In this document: in pieces, positions 9,101 through 19,315 of the stretch
Position numbering within the stretch: the first letter of the stretch is position 1
Layout: every line of letters starts with the position of its first letter
Assembly (NCBI GenBank): GCA_030248295.1
Contig: JASANH010000510.1
Coordinates: 1 to 64,000, forward strand
From: Mesodorylaimus sp. YZB2_4
Lineage: Eukaryota; Nematoda; Enoplea; Dorylaimida; Dorylaimidae
DNA: 64,000 nt
Reading direction: 5' to 3'
Notes under the pieces: generated by a model
Database searches by the model: none
What the model saw: only the letters and a program-made list of their open reading frames with translations
What the model was told of the DNA's origin: nothing
Program-made: the position numbers and the translations under genes

Positions 9101-11402
9101 GCGTCGTTATATTATACGTGTTCGCTTTTTCGAACTCACAACGTTCCTCTGGCGCCTTAGGTTTCCAGATAATGGTTCCATCCTCCAACATACAATGACC
9201 CGAGTATGCATGGCATCCTCCAATATCGCCTAAGTCGGATGCTACCGTTTTACCATCAACAGTTGCAATTTTCCCATATTCCAAGAACAGATTAGTGACT
9301 GACGAACATACGTCTCGACAACACCATTTGTACTGTACCATCAACGAATTACCAGTTGACCAAATTCCTGATGGTTGGTTTTCCAATGTCTGTCCTCGAA
9401 AAAATTTTGTTTCTTCTGCATCCTTGCACTCCCTCACTGACACTGGTTCATGTTTCGTTTCATCTGACTTGATGCCTGCGTATCCTAATAATTGACCTCC
9501 AAAACTGGTTCTCGTACATACTGTTCTTGTGCGCAAGATACATTTCACTGCCGACATAACGACTGGCGTTGACCTTTTCAGCCATAACTCTGCTTGTATC
9601 ACGAATAATGGACCTAGTGGAGCTTCAGGCATTCCACAATGTATTTTCTTGGGTACTTCTATTGCATATCCACTTCGGGACATTCCGCATTGACTAAAAA
9701 CCATTTTTTCCGCGGCAGTGTTTGAAAACGTAACATTGTCAGTACTATCGTCTGTCGAATTTCTGATCCCTGGAGCGCTTATCGACTGCCAAATCGAACA
9801 AAATATGAAAAACGCCAGTATAGCGTCCACATTTCCATTCCGCAACTGTACTTTCCCCCTTTTTATTTTGCTATTTTCTCTGCGTTCAATTGCTATTGTA
9901 GGCCTGCCTGCCTCGAGCAGTCCTTCCGTTAGGGCGTTTATGCATTCCTTTTCTACTGATACTTCCCTTTTCTCTTCTCTTTTTTGCGCTTCATTCTCGC
10001 AATCCTCTAATTCAACGGGTTGCATTATTTTTGCTTCATGTCTTTGGAATTTAGGCATTATTTCAATTGCCCTTTCACTGCACTGGTGCGCTTCGTATCC
10101 ACTTAGGATTTCCTCTTTGATACAACCAACCTCAACCTCAAAATCCGGCGCCTTTTCTTCTCTGCCTTGTGCTACTTCGATTCCTGGAGCACTGACCATT
10201 ACACTGTCGTCTAGCTTTACGACTGCTCCACTGTAATATTTAAAATTGCCCTTTGGCCCTTCATTAACTTCTGGTTCATCTTCCCAAATGACTGGGTACT
10301 CTTGCGCCGCCATCGCTACTTGGGTTCCTCCATTTGTGATGCTCAGCTGTTGCCCCCTGTCACACGCCCCTGCCTGATACGTCACCCTTCCCAAGCTGGG
10401 AGGTTGCTGCGCTTGTTGCATTGGCGAATTCCAGCGCTTCTCCTGCGCTTGCACATAGCCATAATCACCACGTCCGCGACTAAATCCATAGCCACGTGTT
10501 CCTCCTCTAAAGCTTCGTCCTCCGCTATGTCCTTGGCCTCTTTGGAACCTGCCTACGCGTCGTGCACTGTCACGCCAGGTCCCCTGTGGAGGATGCATAT
10601 AACTTTTACTCTGTGGTTTGCTTCTGCAGTCCTTTGCTAGGTGGTTAGTCCTACCACAGTTATAGCATGCCTTTGTGAATGATGTAACTGTACTTACGGA
10701 CCCTTTGCCTTGACTCTCCTTGCCCCTGACTGCCACAGTCTCTGACCGTGTCGCCGCCGCCGCTACCTGCTTTTCATCTTGTTCTTGCTGGTCGCGGATC
10801 TCCTGTTTGATGGCCTCGCCCACGAATTCATCCAGCGTGTTCTTGTTCGCCGACTGAACCCACCGTCGTATGGATGGTTTGAGATGGGCCAAATAGTGGA
10901 CTTTAATATGGTTCTCCCTTTGGTCATGAGTCCACGTTGGAAAGGCACGTGCTGCCATCTGCCGGAGGGCTGTCGCAAACTCTAAAGCGGATTCACCTGC
11001 ACGCTGGACGCGTGAAGCAAATTGCTCCACATACGCGTCGACGTTCCGGTTGTCAGGAAATGTCTGTGCAAACTCGGCTCTCCATTCTGCCACCGTCGTT
11101 GGGGGCGCTGCACGATTCTCGATGGTTTCATATAGGTGCTTCGCCGCTCCTCGCACCAGCGTGCCCAGTAAAACGATCTTCCTGGCGTCACTATTACAGC
11201 CCGCCAAAATTGCTACTTTTTCAAAATCTTTCCACCAGCGGCTAAAATTCTGGTCCACGTGGCCAGAGAATGGTTCCACTTGCGGGCCGTGTTGGACTGG
11301 CTGTTGGTCCCCGTAGGATGTGAGTGCTGCCTGCACCATCGTAAGCGTTGTCCGTTGCACCTCGGCTGCCAGCCGAGCAATATCTTCTTCCGTGATTGGC
11401 AT
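6102..11402 (-). CDS. Gag-envelope-protease-RT polyprotein of the LTR element (truncated)
   Basis: One frame is open for over 1,800 codons; it stays open upstream to a TTG at 11672 inside the LTR, and the first ATG is at 11402. Counting residues from 11672: Gag is about 91-460 with a CCHC zinc knuckle CYNCGRTNHLAKDC at 336-349. A hydrophobic signal-like segment at about 615-633 opens an envelope-like glycoprotein with many Cys and NxS/T sites and a membrane anchor at about 1191-1213. A retropepsin follows (DSGS at 1323-1326), then RT with the catalytic YLDD at 1761-1764. RT breaks after residue 1822 (about base 6205) and the frame ends at 6102. The usual order is gag-pol-env, so envelope between Gag and protease is odd. 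The envelope class is not identified. The frame carries no stop despite the deletion behind it. Confidence 0.85.
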   Translation of the reverse strand: MPITEEDIARLAAEVQRTTLTMVQAALTSYGDQQPVQHGPQVEPFSGHVDQNFSRWWKDFEKVAILAGCNSDARKIVLLGTLVRGAAKHLYETIENRAAPPTTVAEWRAEFAQTFPDNRNVDAYVEQFASRVQRAGESALEFATALRQMAARAFPTWTHDQRENHIKVHYLAHLKPSIRRWVQSANKNTLDEFVGEAIKQEIRDQQEQDEKQVAAAATRSETVAVRGKESQGKGSVSTVTSFTKACYNCGRTNHLAKDCRSKPQSKSYMHPPQGTWRDSARRVGRFQRGQGHSGGRSFRGGTRGYGFSRGRGDYGYVQAQEKRWNSPMQQAQQPPSLGRVTYQAGACDRGQQLSITNGGTQVAMAAQEYPVIWEDEPEVNEGPKGNFKYYSGAVVKLDDSVMVSAPGIEVAQGREEKAPDFEVEVGCIKEEILSGYEAHQCSERAIEIMPKFQRHEAKIMQPVELEDCENEAQKREEKREVSVEKECINALTEGLLEAGRPTIAIERRENSKIKRGKVQLRNGNVDAILAFFIFCSIWQSISAPGIRNSTDDSTDNVTFSNTAAEKMVFSQCGMSRSGYAIEVPKKIHCGMPEAPLGPLFVIQAELWLKRSTPVVMSAVKCILRTRTVCTRTSFGGQLLGYAGIKSDETKHEPVSVRECKDAEETKFFRGQTLENQPSGIWSTGNSLMVQYKWCCRDVCSSVTNLFLEYGKIATVDGKTVASDLGDIGGCHAYSGHCMLEDGTIIWKPKAPEERCEFEKANTYNITTHDKYVLIDSAHLAFTIRGPTGACGLSRAFLTAQGAIIRIPEGDTFKKEIQRSWMNLPYHKIVESNSSTPGDPVNPKLQYLETKLLEIEANHFRTVWKELCRAAERDLHLIWQLLQLDPTRGARAFLMREDIHAAFAGDALMIWQCRQVRPTAIFWNQTVNSICYDYLPVAVGEEIWFVVPGSRDLVKEAHPVPCNHHLAGAYQRGPEGENRWRTESGPIQVAEVPLSVQWKGDWKIFSFEAPSIFHDRLADVTTHIGLLRSYVQKLLTVEEQTQRLINYTAQFSLDPDVMYNTLRGVGAGLSEVIQGAGHMIENLTEHNAELVLDTADKLLSGPLQGVINIAVTILSLAFAGFLVYHAYRSCQRRQNNNQQLAKIKAPKLNFKTRQADDQDNETILSVPLVQEVQAATDSPLNHDLVALFRKHANGVLADDQVALDISALAIGMSGHSCPKIDVSVNGNRAVGLLDSGSDVTLLRRSFVDGWQTGRVPYKEEDLTGIALGDVAGRPVPTSGRRSVFLTFEGNQGECISQEVIATIMPQGPYDVVIGCDLLKQFKACTIDWESRIVVLGKPKPASAATVKTLVLQDKIARMASTIAVPARTIMLVSALVSAELLGLGALMFEPNRDIENRTGLYLACSMANPTENCIPVEVMNPHPFAITLYQNMNLGDISLVSERNQAAAVVAVRTGVSTNGLELGDDLPGLDLSSSNLSEEHKTDLKNLLRKYDHMFAKGSTDIGRIAVGEHRIDVGGHGPVRHAPYRVPAAQRASMQKHIDEMLEKQVIRPSKSPWASPVVIVPKRNGGERFCVDFRNLNKITKKDSYPLPHIDDLLSILRDAAFFTSLDQAWGYWQVPLAEQDKEKTAFITFSGLYEFNVVPFGLCNAPATFQRVMDILLSGLPWRSCVVYLDDILVFGTTFEKHLQRLEEVLDRLSKAGVKLRLSKCHFGQQQLVYLGHVISKHGVAVDPEPYGAIMHQLSYSFSLKQIPHSTQSRRGKQCMSIV

Positions 11403-11650
11403 ATTGGTGGTTTCCCGTCGCAATCTTCGCTTTTCCGCTTCCTCCTTGAGCACCGCAGGTTTCGCTGTCACTGGTGAGTGTGTGGTTCCACCAATAGACG
11501 AACTCGCAGTCGCGGGGGAATTTTTCGACCTCAAATTCCTTGTACAGCTATCGTCTCTTGCTTCGATTTTCGCTCTCTCCTCTACCGCTTTGAATTCTTC
11601 CGATAAAGACTGCTTACGGTTCGCCAGCTCAAGCAGCCAAGCTCGCCACT

Positions 11651-11907
11651 TGTAAGAGGTGCAAGCCAACAAGATAGCGACCGCCTTTCATTTACTCCTC
11701 ATCCACACACTGCCGATAGATACGCTTCCTACCAACACTTCCTACTAACACACTCAATCACCTCTAGCTCTCATTTGCATTCCCGACGCCTAACCTTTCC
11801 TGTTGGCTATGACCTGCTCGCGACCTTCTTACATATTCTCTCACTGGCCTTTCTATCCGTGTAACCTTCTCGACTAACATTTAGTATCCACACTACATAC
11901 CCTTACA
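11651..11907 (-). repeat. 5' LTR, 257 bp
   Basis: On the minus strand it starts TGTAAGGG and ends CTCTTACA, giving the inverted ends TGTAAG / CTTACA typical of LTRs. The next bases, AGTGGCGAGCTTGGCTGC, are in the position of a tRNA primer-binding site (TGGCGAGC...). The LTR interrupts exon 3 of the host lectin gene at 11908. Confidence 0.82.
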
Positions 11908-12311
11908 AAAAAAATTCGAATTTTGCATCGTCGCACTGTCAAACCAATATGTAGTACTGGTGAGCACTCGCAGTGGATTTGCTGTCGTATCATCCCTCAG
12001 GGCAGTGATTGAGCAGCATGCTTCGTATCCTTTAGGTCCATACAGCCCGCTCTAAAGGTTTCACTGTGTGTTTGAGTATATCAAGACAACCATGCATGTT
12101 CTCACTGAAACGATGTAGTTGTGAACTAGGTCGTACTCCCTTTGCGTGTGAATTTGTGCCAGGGATGAGCCATTTGCAGCGCATATTGCCCACGACTGGT
12201 CCCAAGTAGCCGATGGAGTTGAAACGTAGAAGCATCGGCCGCCATCGACCAATCCGTTAAATTTCTGCTGGCACATGGCTGCAAAATCGGATTGAAGGGG
12301 ATAACAAATGC

Positions 12312-13841
12312 CTGAAAGACAAAGGAATGAAACAAGAAGCAGCATGACAGAAAATGATCCACGAAATGTGATGCTCTTCAAGGACCCAACGTACTTGCTA
12401 ACGCATCGTGCGAAATAATTACGATCATGAAAGTAATGGAAAACGTTTGATGCCTATGACCATCCATAGCTTCTCTTTTACCGTTACAGTCAACGTGGCA
12501 CAGGAAGCAATCAAGAATGTGAGATATTTCAGTTCTCCGCCTGGTTAATACAGCTACTTGCCGTCAAGCTTGCTCCCAGATTGACGAACCTTTGAGATCG
12601 CAACTCACTGATGAATAGCATTGCCTCCTTGCATGAAGAGGCACCCCATTACGTCTAAGTAAGTGAACAGGTGGCTACAGTTTTTTGTTGCATACCTACT
12701 TCATAGGCTTGAGTAAATTAGGCAGTTTCATGTGCGCAACCGCATACAGGTTGTGGGCATAGTGATGACATTTGCTTGATTATGCTCCAGGCAGTGGAAT
12801 TTCGCAGGCAGTTTTTCATTCGGTCCATAATCGTTCGTGCGGATTGCTGAGCAGCACAGCGTAATACAATCACATTTTGCCATTAGGCGAAAGGCCAATA
12901 ATCATTGTCAAAAGGTTTTGACGCATAAAAACTAAAAATGTTTCGTATTGGACGTCAAAGCTCAGGAGATTACGAGTACACAGTAATATATAGCAAGACG
13001 TTTAGGGACATACGTAATGATTTTCGTTTTTTTAGCTCATGAAAAAAATGGCGCATGATGTATTTGAAAATGTATTCTCTCAGGAATGATGCTAAATAAG
13101 TAAAGCTATTTGAAAAACGAAACAAGCTTAGACAGTGCCTATGGCTAATTTTTGACGCATTTCTCGCAAACTGTCCATTTGTTATCGCGAGTGGCACAGC
13201 GCTTTTACAATAGCGGGAAAACGCGTCGTTTTTTACTGACTTCTCCCGTTTCTGCCACTTTGTTGCAAACGCTTCCGCCTGATGAAGGCTTAGGGCTTTT
13301 TAGTGAGTCTTAAGACATAAAGAACATTTGAAGCTGCCGTGACCTAAACATTTTTCCGTGTACGTACAATTAACCGCAGGTCCACGTGTGCAGTCCAGTC
13401 AGGGACAGTTCAGGACTATCCGCAATTTAGTAAAACAAGGGCGCCGGTTTCGCATAACATAATTCAAGACCAAATTATTTTTTATGAGATATTGTATACA
13501 GTTTATGTCCCAGGAATGCAGGGAAACGTACACGACCAATAAACATGCTGTTAATACAGAATGTCACATGGCTTTTCACACAGAGAATTGAGACCTGCAC
13601 ATATCCTTTCCACACTGATACGACTGCAATCAAATGCCTGATTACAGCAAGACAGACGTTTAAATTATCAGAAACTGCATAAATTAACGGATGGTCCACG
13701 TGGACCCTCCGTGCGAATGGCCGTCGACTGCAGGAGGAAACATTGATCTCAGACCTATGACAGCCCCACCCACGCAGGTGCAGTGTTTAAGACATCAGTT
13801 GACTCGTCTTATTCTCGAAAGACAGTAATTTTTTCTGACGA
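12312..13841. other. No gene seen
   Basis: This interval should hold the signal exon of copy 1, but no ATG-hydrophobic-donor arrangement stands out. Open frames are short and lack family motifs. No repeat was recognised. Confidence 0.4.
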
Positions 13842-14836
13842 TCACATATAATTATAGTGAATGCAGGTGCTAGTTTCTGCTGTTGTACTCGGGCATTTGG
13901 TCCCGTCCAGATCGCAGTCATGAATAGATCTTGTGAAAAGCTGGCAACTATTTCTTGGATCCCCCTCTGCGTGATATATGACATTATAACTCCGACACCA
14001 TGGGTTATACGAGCACGCGCTCGGGCAATCGAACCAAGTTGAATTGGCAAAAACAGTTCTGATAACCGTTTCTGTCATGCATAAGTTTGTCCGAACGTAA
14101 CTTTGCACGTCGTCTAAAAATTACTCAAAAAAAGTAAAGGTATCAATGTTAATCCTTTCAACCATACTTGTGAACTGGCACATTGGAACTCGAGGAAATA
14201 GAAGCCAATCGCAAGAATCGTCTGTCCAACCTGATGTGAAACATCGGGGCCCACTGCACTGGACGCTGTTATCATCACATTCGTGATATTTGGCAAGCGT
14301 ATTGGCGGCAACCAACTTTACATCGGCTGTTGTTTCGCTTTCATACCAAATGGCTGTGGATGACCGTATGGCGCAAGTTCCACTTCCAAGTATGTTACAT
14401 GTTCCACCATTTTTGTCGTGCAAAGCAGTGATGCCACACTCGCTGTCACACTTTGCTGGTAACAATGCTAAGAGTTGACAACAAGCGCGCTGAAAAGCGA
14501 TGGTGCAAAGATTGACTGCGATTACAGACTGCCTGAGTGAAAATAATGTAACATGTATTACAGTGCCTGCAGTATATCACCTGCCAAGCCAACAAGCCAA
14601 GTCCAACTATGTAGATGCAGTACTTACCGCCGTGGCCATCTGATCTACAAGCTTGTGTTCGCGAATGGTATGCAGTTGCGCCAAGACACCCCCTTTCTGA
14701 CGACATTCTTTCCAAGCGTCCTCCCAGCTGAATACACTGTTGCCCACGTAAAAACATCGACCGCCGTCGGCCACACCATTCAGAACGGATTGACAAAATA
14801 ATGCGAATTCGTTTTGATCAGCGTAACAATGATCCA
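13842..14836 (-). CDS. Secreted lectin-PAN protein, copy 2 (exon 1 not found)
   Basis: Exon 2 is 14628-14836 (209 nt): CYADQNEF, GGRCFYV, W-DAW-C and LAQLHTIRE, the first half of a C-type lectin domain. Exon 3 is 14168-14489 (322 nt): ITALHD, IWYES, AKYHECDD, GPRCF, W-DDSC, MCQFTS. I chose the acceptor TTTTCAG at 14490-14492 because it restores phase 0; a nearer AG gives the wrong phase. Exon 4 is 13842-14113 (272 nt): CMTETV, WCRSYN, CQLFTRSIHDC, KCPS, CIHYNYM-stop. Exon phases match the intact copies. The final residue is Met where nearly all others have Asp. Family members are expected to be secreted and sugar- or surface-binding; that role is inferred. A signal exon is expected upstream but was not identified, so the gene may be incomplete. 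Confidence 0.72.
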
Positions 14837-15487
14837 CTGTAAATACGAGGCAAATGACACCCTGACTTTATTTTACTTCTTTTTTGTATATTGTGGGGAA
14901 ACTGAATTTCCAGCGCGATAGGCGGCAGGAGCAAAAAGACACCATGTTGATAGACAAGCCGCTTTACCCTCTAAACCGATCACACCGACGCTCGTGGCGA
15001 CGGTGGAGTTTCGCATTCTTCCAGATGTGAAAGTTGCAAAGAGAAGAAGGGATCCGAGAGATCCGAGGTCTCTAGAAATATTCTCAGAATATCGTGTAGA
15101 AGGGTGCTACTGTTAAATGACAAGCTTGCTGGTGAGACAAAACACTCGCGGAAACGGGAACACACCAGAAAGAAGCATATTGCTACCAAAAAGTCCCAAA
15201 CCGATAACAGTGCTGTACAATCGGCGAAGCACCAAGATCCGATCAAACCTGTGCGTTTTAATCATTCGATTGTTTATATGCACCTGCTATGATCAGGCGA
15301 TGTCTTACTAGTTCTGAGACGGTAAACGTTTTAAATTATGTCCCTGCCGTTAAACAGTCCCACGCTTGGAAACGGTGTGAGAAGGCCAAGTCCCCCACCC
15401 TCCAAAAAAGATCCCATAGAAACAGCGGTCTGGCGAAGTCATCCGCAGATCGAGTATGAATTACTTTGAGTTAGAATTCAGTCACAG
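14837..15487. other. Upstream of copy 2, no feature supported
   Basis: A hydrophobic minus-strand frame at 14980-15246 could hold a signal peptide, but no donor in the right phase follows it. I see nothing firmer here. Confidence 0.3.
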
Positions 15488-15573
15488 TACGGGCTCAGGG
15501 CCAGGGGTTACGGCGTCTGCCTCTCCCGCTGGGTGCGCACTTACAGGCGAGGGCTCGACTCCTGCCTCGGTAC
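15488..15573 (+). repeat. tRNA-derived SINE-like sequence
   Basis: Sequence around GGGGTTACGGCGTCTGCC resembles a tRNA A-box region, and GGCTCGACTCC at about 15551-15561 fits the RNA polymerase III B box (GGTTCGANTCC). It does not fold into a clean tRNA, so a SINE head or tRNA pseudogene is likelier. It is followed by short simple repeats. Confidence 0.5.
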
Positions 15574-18032
15574 AAAGTACGGTATGACATGACATGGCAT
15601 GGGTCACCCCAAGCTTTTTCTACTCTTATGTATTAAAATCAGTTATTGTACGCCTACTGTTCAAGTCACTTCTATCGTAACAAACAAGTTGACCCTTACG
15701 TATGGCATCCACTGGGAGGACAAGTCGACAGAGAAAAATGGTGAAAGTAATAACCAAAGTTTCAACCTTTGCCATCACTTTTGTCTCACAGATCACTCAG
15801 AAAATCAGTAGGCGCTGACGAGCTCTTGCACAAGCGACGAGAGACAGGGCGGTAAAGTAGAAAAGCTTCTATCGCTAAAGTTGTCTTTTCACTGACGAAG
15901 GGCTCATAGTATAAACGCGCATAAAAGCACCTATACCGAGCACCTATTGTTAGGGGCGGTACCATTTGCTGACGCAATCAGCTTAGTCGGACTGTAAGAC
16001 AAAGCGCCATAGTAACAGGGGTATTCTGAAAAACTATAGTTCTTGAACTCCGTTTTATGCCACTTATCGTGGCTGAAGGTGCCATTTTGCACCCTTTGTC
16101 TTTGACTACGAAATGCTGGAACAGTGCCACGTCGAAGTATTCAGCAGAATTTGCTTAGCGAGAGTTATGAGTGGCGTGGGGAACCCTGAAAAAGATATTG
16201 GTGTCGTGATGTATCGTGCATCTCCATTTCCCTCTGATACTGTGCCCCCCATGAATCTCTTTTAGACGAAACCTAGAGAACTACTGTAGTTCGTCGTTTG
16301 CTTCAAGAGATCTAGCGTCATACGCCTTATAATCGTCCAGCTTCACAGGAGCCGCTGTTGCGCCCAGTCGGCGAGGCAAATAATCCGACTGGAGCAAGGT
16401 AAGTTGCGACTGAACCTGCGGCTGAAACATCGACCCGATGGGTTGACGTTTCCCAGCCAGGGAAGACCAGTAATTCTCTACCATTCGCCATGGTGGCATT
16501 CCAAGTTCGCTTCTATGCATGCATCCTTCACGTCTTATCGACAGTATAAGATATAACAGGTAATGGTATCATGGATTGCACCTATACTTGCGCTTTTCGA
16601 CACCACAGTCGTGTAGGTAGGAACACATGGTTAACCTGTTAACACATGGTCACTGGGTACTTTTTGTCGATGATGGAATATTTATGCAAAACCTCACGCA
16701 GAGAAGCATCAATCGTGTCTATTCTGCATTAGACAGTTTCAGTTAGACTTGTCAGCACACTGAAGATAAACAAGCGCGAAGCTTAGGGCCCACAAAATCA
16801 TAATGCTGGTACAGTGGGACACACATACATGATTTATGAACTCATTCTCGCTTTCATTCAACAAATACCGTACGTTCTTCACTTATTTGTCAAACAGCCC
16901 GACTTATTTCCTTTAAGGTAGCTTGACGACGCCAAAAGCAGGCAGTATTACTCGGTTCAAGGTCATTCGAGGATTATAGAAGATCCAGAAGAACTAGAAC
17001 GAACAGTTAAGGCGAGTGAAATTCAATATAGGCATATGTAAATTGATCCAGTTGGGGGATATATATGTATTCGTAAGGACTGCCTGCCCTTTTCCTTAGT
17101 CATACTGTGGTGGTGTCGTGACGTTATGGTGCTCAGCAAATAGAGCTAGTACACCATAGTTTTCTCTATTCGGTGATCTAGTAGTATACTTTACTTATGC
17201 TACAACCAGTATTGAAGGATCATCTGACTCCTCTACAGGCGTGCAGGCGCGATTACTATCACAGAGTTGAACCCCATTGTGGGGCTTTTATTTGGAGGCC
17301 TTGCTAGTTTCGGCCCATGCGTGTTAGAGCGACGTGCGCATTTGATGCGGTAGAAAAGGTGGTACTACCGCTATGCGGCAGATGGCAAAATAATATTTCG
17401 CATGATTTCACCTCATAGATGTGATCCCACACGATTAACTAGTCCATTTTGTTATGACAAAGCTAAAATATATTTGCAAGGAGCTGCAACGTTTCAGATC
17501 TAACATTATTGCGTCTAAACTTGGGCCGACTGGGTTTACGACTAGCTGACCCAGCCCTGCACGCACTCGATCAGATGAAATAGGTACTGTATGGTATTTG
17601 TGCGCTGTGGTTATTGGTGCGCCGTGAAAAGCGTTCAGCGTTTGAGTCAGTTTCGAAGCTTTTTTTACACTATTTTATAATCAAACAGCACATCCACGAG
17701 AGAATCAGCTCACTGACGAAGAAGCTGGAAAACTTTTTACAATTGATGCGCTGGATGAATAACAAAGCTATCGCCTAGGAGCGCGTATTGGGAAACAACA
17801 ACCCAAGCGGGGCTGTAATGCATGTCGCCAGAATGACAGTCGACGTACCTTGCGTAAAAACCCTTCTACAGTATCAAACTTTAGTTAAGCTACTTAGCTT
17901 AGCATCTGCAGAGAAAAAACTGGAGTGAGATTCAATCCGCGGATTAAAAACGAAACCGCAGTGCTGGTAAAGCAGGCTACAGACGGTATAATCACTCCCG
18001 CTTCTACAAAACAAACATTCTATGTCCTTCAC
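15574..18032. other. Gene-free stretch with one dispersed repeat
   Basis: No exon was recognised in about 2.4 kb. The only annotated content is the dispersed repeat copy at 16300-16505. A small motif acacatgg-GTTAAC-ct-GTTAAC-acatgg lies near 16625-16650. Confidence 0.4.
16300..16505 (-). repeat. Dispersed hairpin repeat, copy at 16.3 kb
   Basis: The reverse complement matches the copy at 26826-26995 through blocks such as CCATGGCGA, CCCTGGCTGGGAAACGTCAA, CAGCCGCAGG and CCAGTCGGA. It is one of at least four related copies in the window. The family is not recognised. Confidence 0.6.
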
Positions 18033-19315
18033 TTATTTGTTATGATTATAGTGATAACAGGTGTTGGTTTCAGCGATTGTGCTTTGGCATTTCAATGCAT
18101 CTGTCACAAAACCGTGCATCGATCGTGGAAAAGCTGGCATGAATTCATGGGTCAGAATCCCCATAGTATACAAAATTGTAACTGCGACACCACGCTCGAT
18201 TGGTGCACAGATTCGCACATTCCGTCGCCGTCGCCCCAAATTACTTCCCGCTGGATTCTCAGTCATGCAGTATCCTGTTCTTGCGTAGTTTTGAATCCCA
18301 TCTGAAATAAAAGGGCTCCGTGATTTACTGAAGTACTGGATTCTGCACTGTGCACACATAGTTATGTGTATATATACCTAACTGTGGTCTCTAGCATACC
18401 ATCAATTGAAGCAGTTGCTTACTGGTCAACTGACAGACTGGACGCCAAGCAAATCCGGTGCAAGAATCATCTGTCCAAACCACGGAGTAGCATCTTGGAC
18501 CAGACGTGAGGCTGTTGGTATCCTTGCATCTATAGTATTTGGCCAACGTATTACTGGCCGTTGTTCAGCGTTGTCTCGTCATCGTACCACCCAACAGTTG
18601 CAGTATCGATTGCGCATGTGGTGGTCGCCGCAGATCCATACTCATCTCGTAATGCAGTTATGACAAAGTATTTGCCGCCGTAGATCTTGTTGGTCTAAAT
18701 TGAGATACCAGCTGCGGGTCATAACTTGATGACGCACAAAAGGAGAAAATCATGCGAGGCTTATGATCAGGCATTACAAATAGGGAAAATTTGAGTGCTT
18801 CTGAGCACATTTACTTCAAGCCATCCCCAGCTATGTCGCGACGGAGCGCGATGGATTCAAGGCTCACATTACAGCCTAGGAGAAGCATCGTCGATTTGTG
18901 ACTTTACGATGTGATTCTTTCCTTTGTATGCCTAGGTCTATTCCCTGTGGCCTTATTCTTCGTTTCTGTCTCTGACCAGAGTGGTCGCCTGCTTACCTTT
19001 GTCCGTAAAAGACAGTGTAACTAAGCTTCTCTATACTCAGTCTCTCATCGTCGGCCGACCAGAGCAGTCGGTTCGATCATTCTCTCTGTAGCTATACGCT
19101 TCTACAATGCTTATCTCGCTACAAGCTTGACCCCAAAAATGTAACTGAACGAACCGCTATTACGTAGTCATACAACAATTTCTGTTCGGCAAGTGTTTGA
19201 AACTGAGCTAAAACAGCTCCCTTCGCTCTTAAAATCTCCCAAGCGTGATTCCAATTCCCCGTGCTTGTGTCCAAAAAAAAACAACGGCTGCCAACGGCAA
19301 TAACAACGGATGAAC
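18033..19315 (-). pseudogene. Lectin-PAN copy 3, degenerate
   Basis: Remnants of three exons lie in the usual order. Exon 2 traces (about 19170-19315): GSRCFF, NWNHAWE and GAVLAQ, with a T-run beside the Cys. Exon 3 traces (about 18435-18690): ITALRDEYG, GWYDDE, then after a frame break AKYYRCKD, GPRCYS and W-DDSC, closing at a donor. Exon 4 (18033 to about 18300): CMTENP, then a frameshift in the WCRSYN region, restored at PRSMHGF and ending CYHYNHN. At least two frame breaks make the copy non-functional unless they are sequence errors. Confidence 0.75.

Larger units (their letters stand above)
5723..11907 (-). mobile_element. Ty3/gypsy-like LTR element with envelope gene, chimeric and deleted
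   Basis: On the minus strand: 5' LTR (11907-11651), a leader, one long frame for Gag, envelope-like protein, protease and RT (to about 6205), then abruptly the out-of-frame tail of an integrase region ending YNLRPR (stop 5911), and a final stretch ending in CTCTTACA at 5723. RNase H and the integrase core are missing. Only the last 28 bp of the 5' LTR recur at the 3' end (5723-5750), so the two ends come from different LTR variants. Flanks show no target duplication: TTTTTT before the 5' LTR, CATGC after the 3' end. The element lies between exon 3 and exon 4 fragments of a lectin-PAN gene. It cannot be autonomous. Confidence 0.9.
5556..12311 (-). pseudogene. Lectin-PAN gene copy 1, split by an LTR element
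   Basis: This is a copy of the local secreted lectin-PAN family. Exon 2 (12106-12311, 206 nt) codes the first lectin half: CYPLQSDF, GGRCFYV, W-AW-like WDQSW, and LAQIHTQRE. Its acceptor follows a pyrimidine tract and its donor is GTGAGA. Exon 3 begins at 12051 (ITALRDD, C, YWFDS) but is cut at 11908 by the LTR at 11651-11907. Exon 4 resumes only at 5722 with IWCRSYNF and runs to HYNYD-stop at 5556, so its first half is gone. Two conserved cysteines of exon 4 (the RDC and KCP positions) are also lost. No signal-peptide exon was found upstream. The gene cannot be functional. Confidence 0.85.

Noticed and set aside
5723..11678. 28-bp direct repeat read as a target-site duplication
   Set aside because: It is too long for this element class and ends in CTTACA at the LTR border, so it is shared LTR sequence.
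12312..12381. Unspliced signal peptide continuous with exon 2 of copy 1
   Set aside because: The hydrophobic reading comes from a pyrimidine tract ending TTTCAG at the position where all other copies have an acceptor.
14980..15246. Signal exon for lectin copy 2
   Set aside because: The frame is hydrophobic, but no donor in phase 1 follows it, unlike the other first exons.
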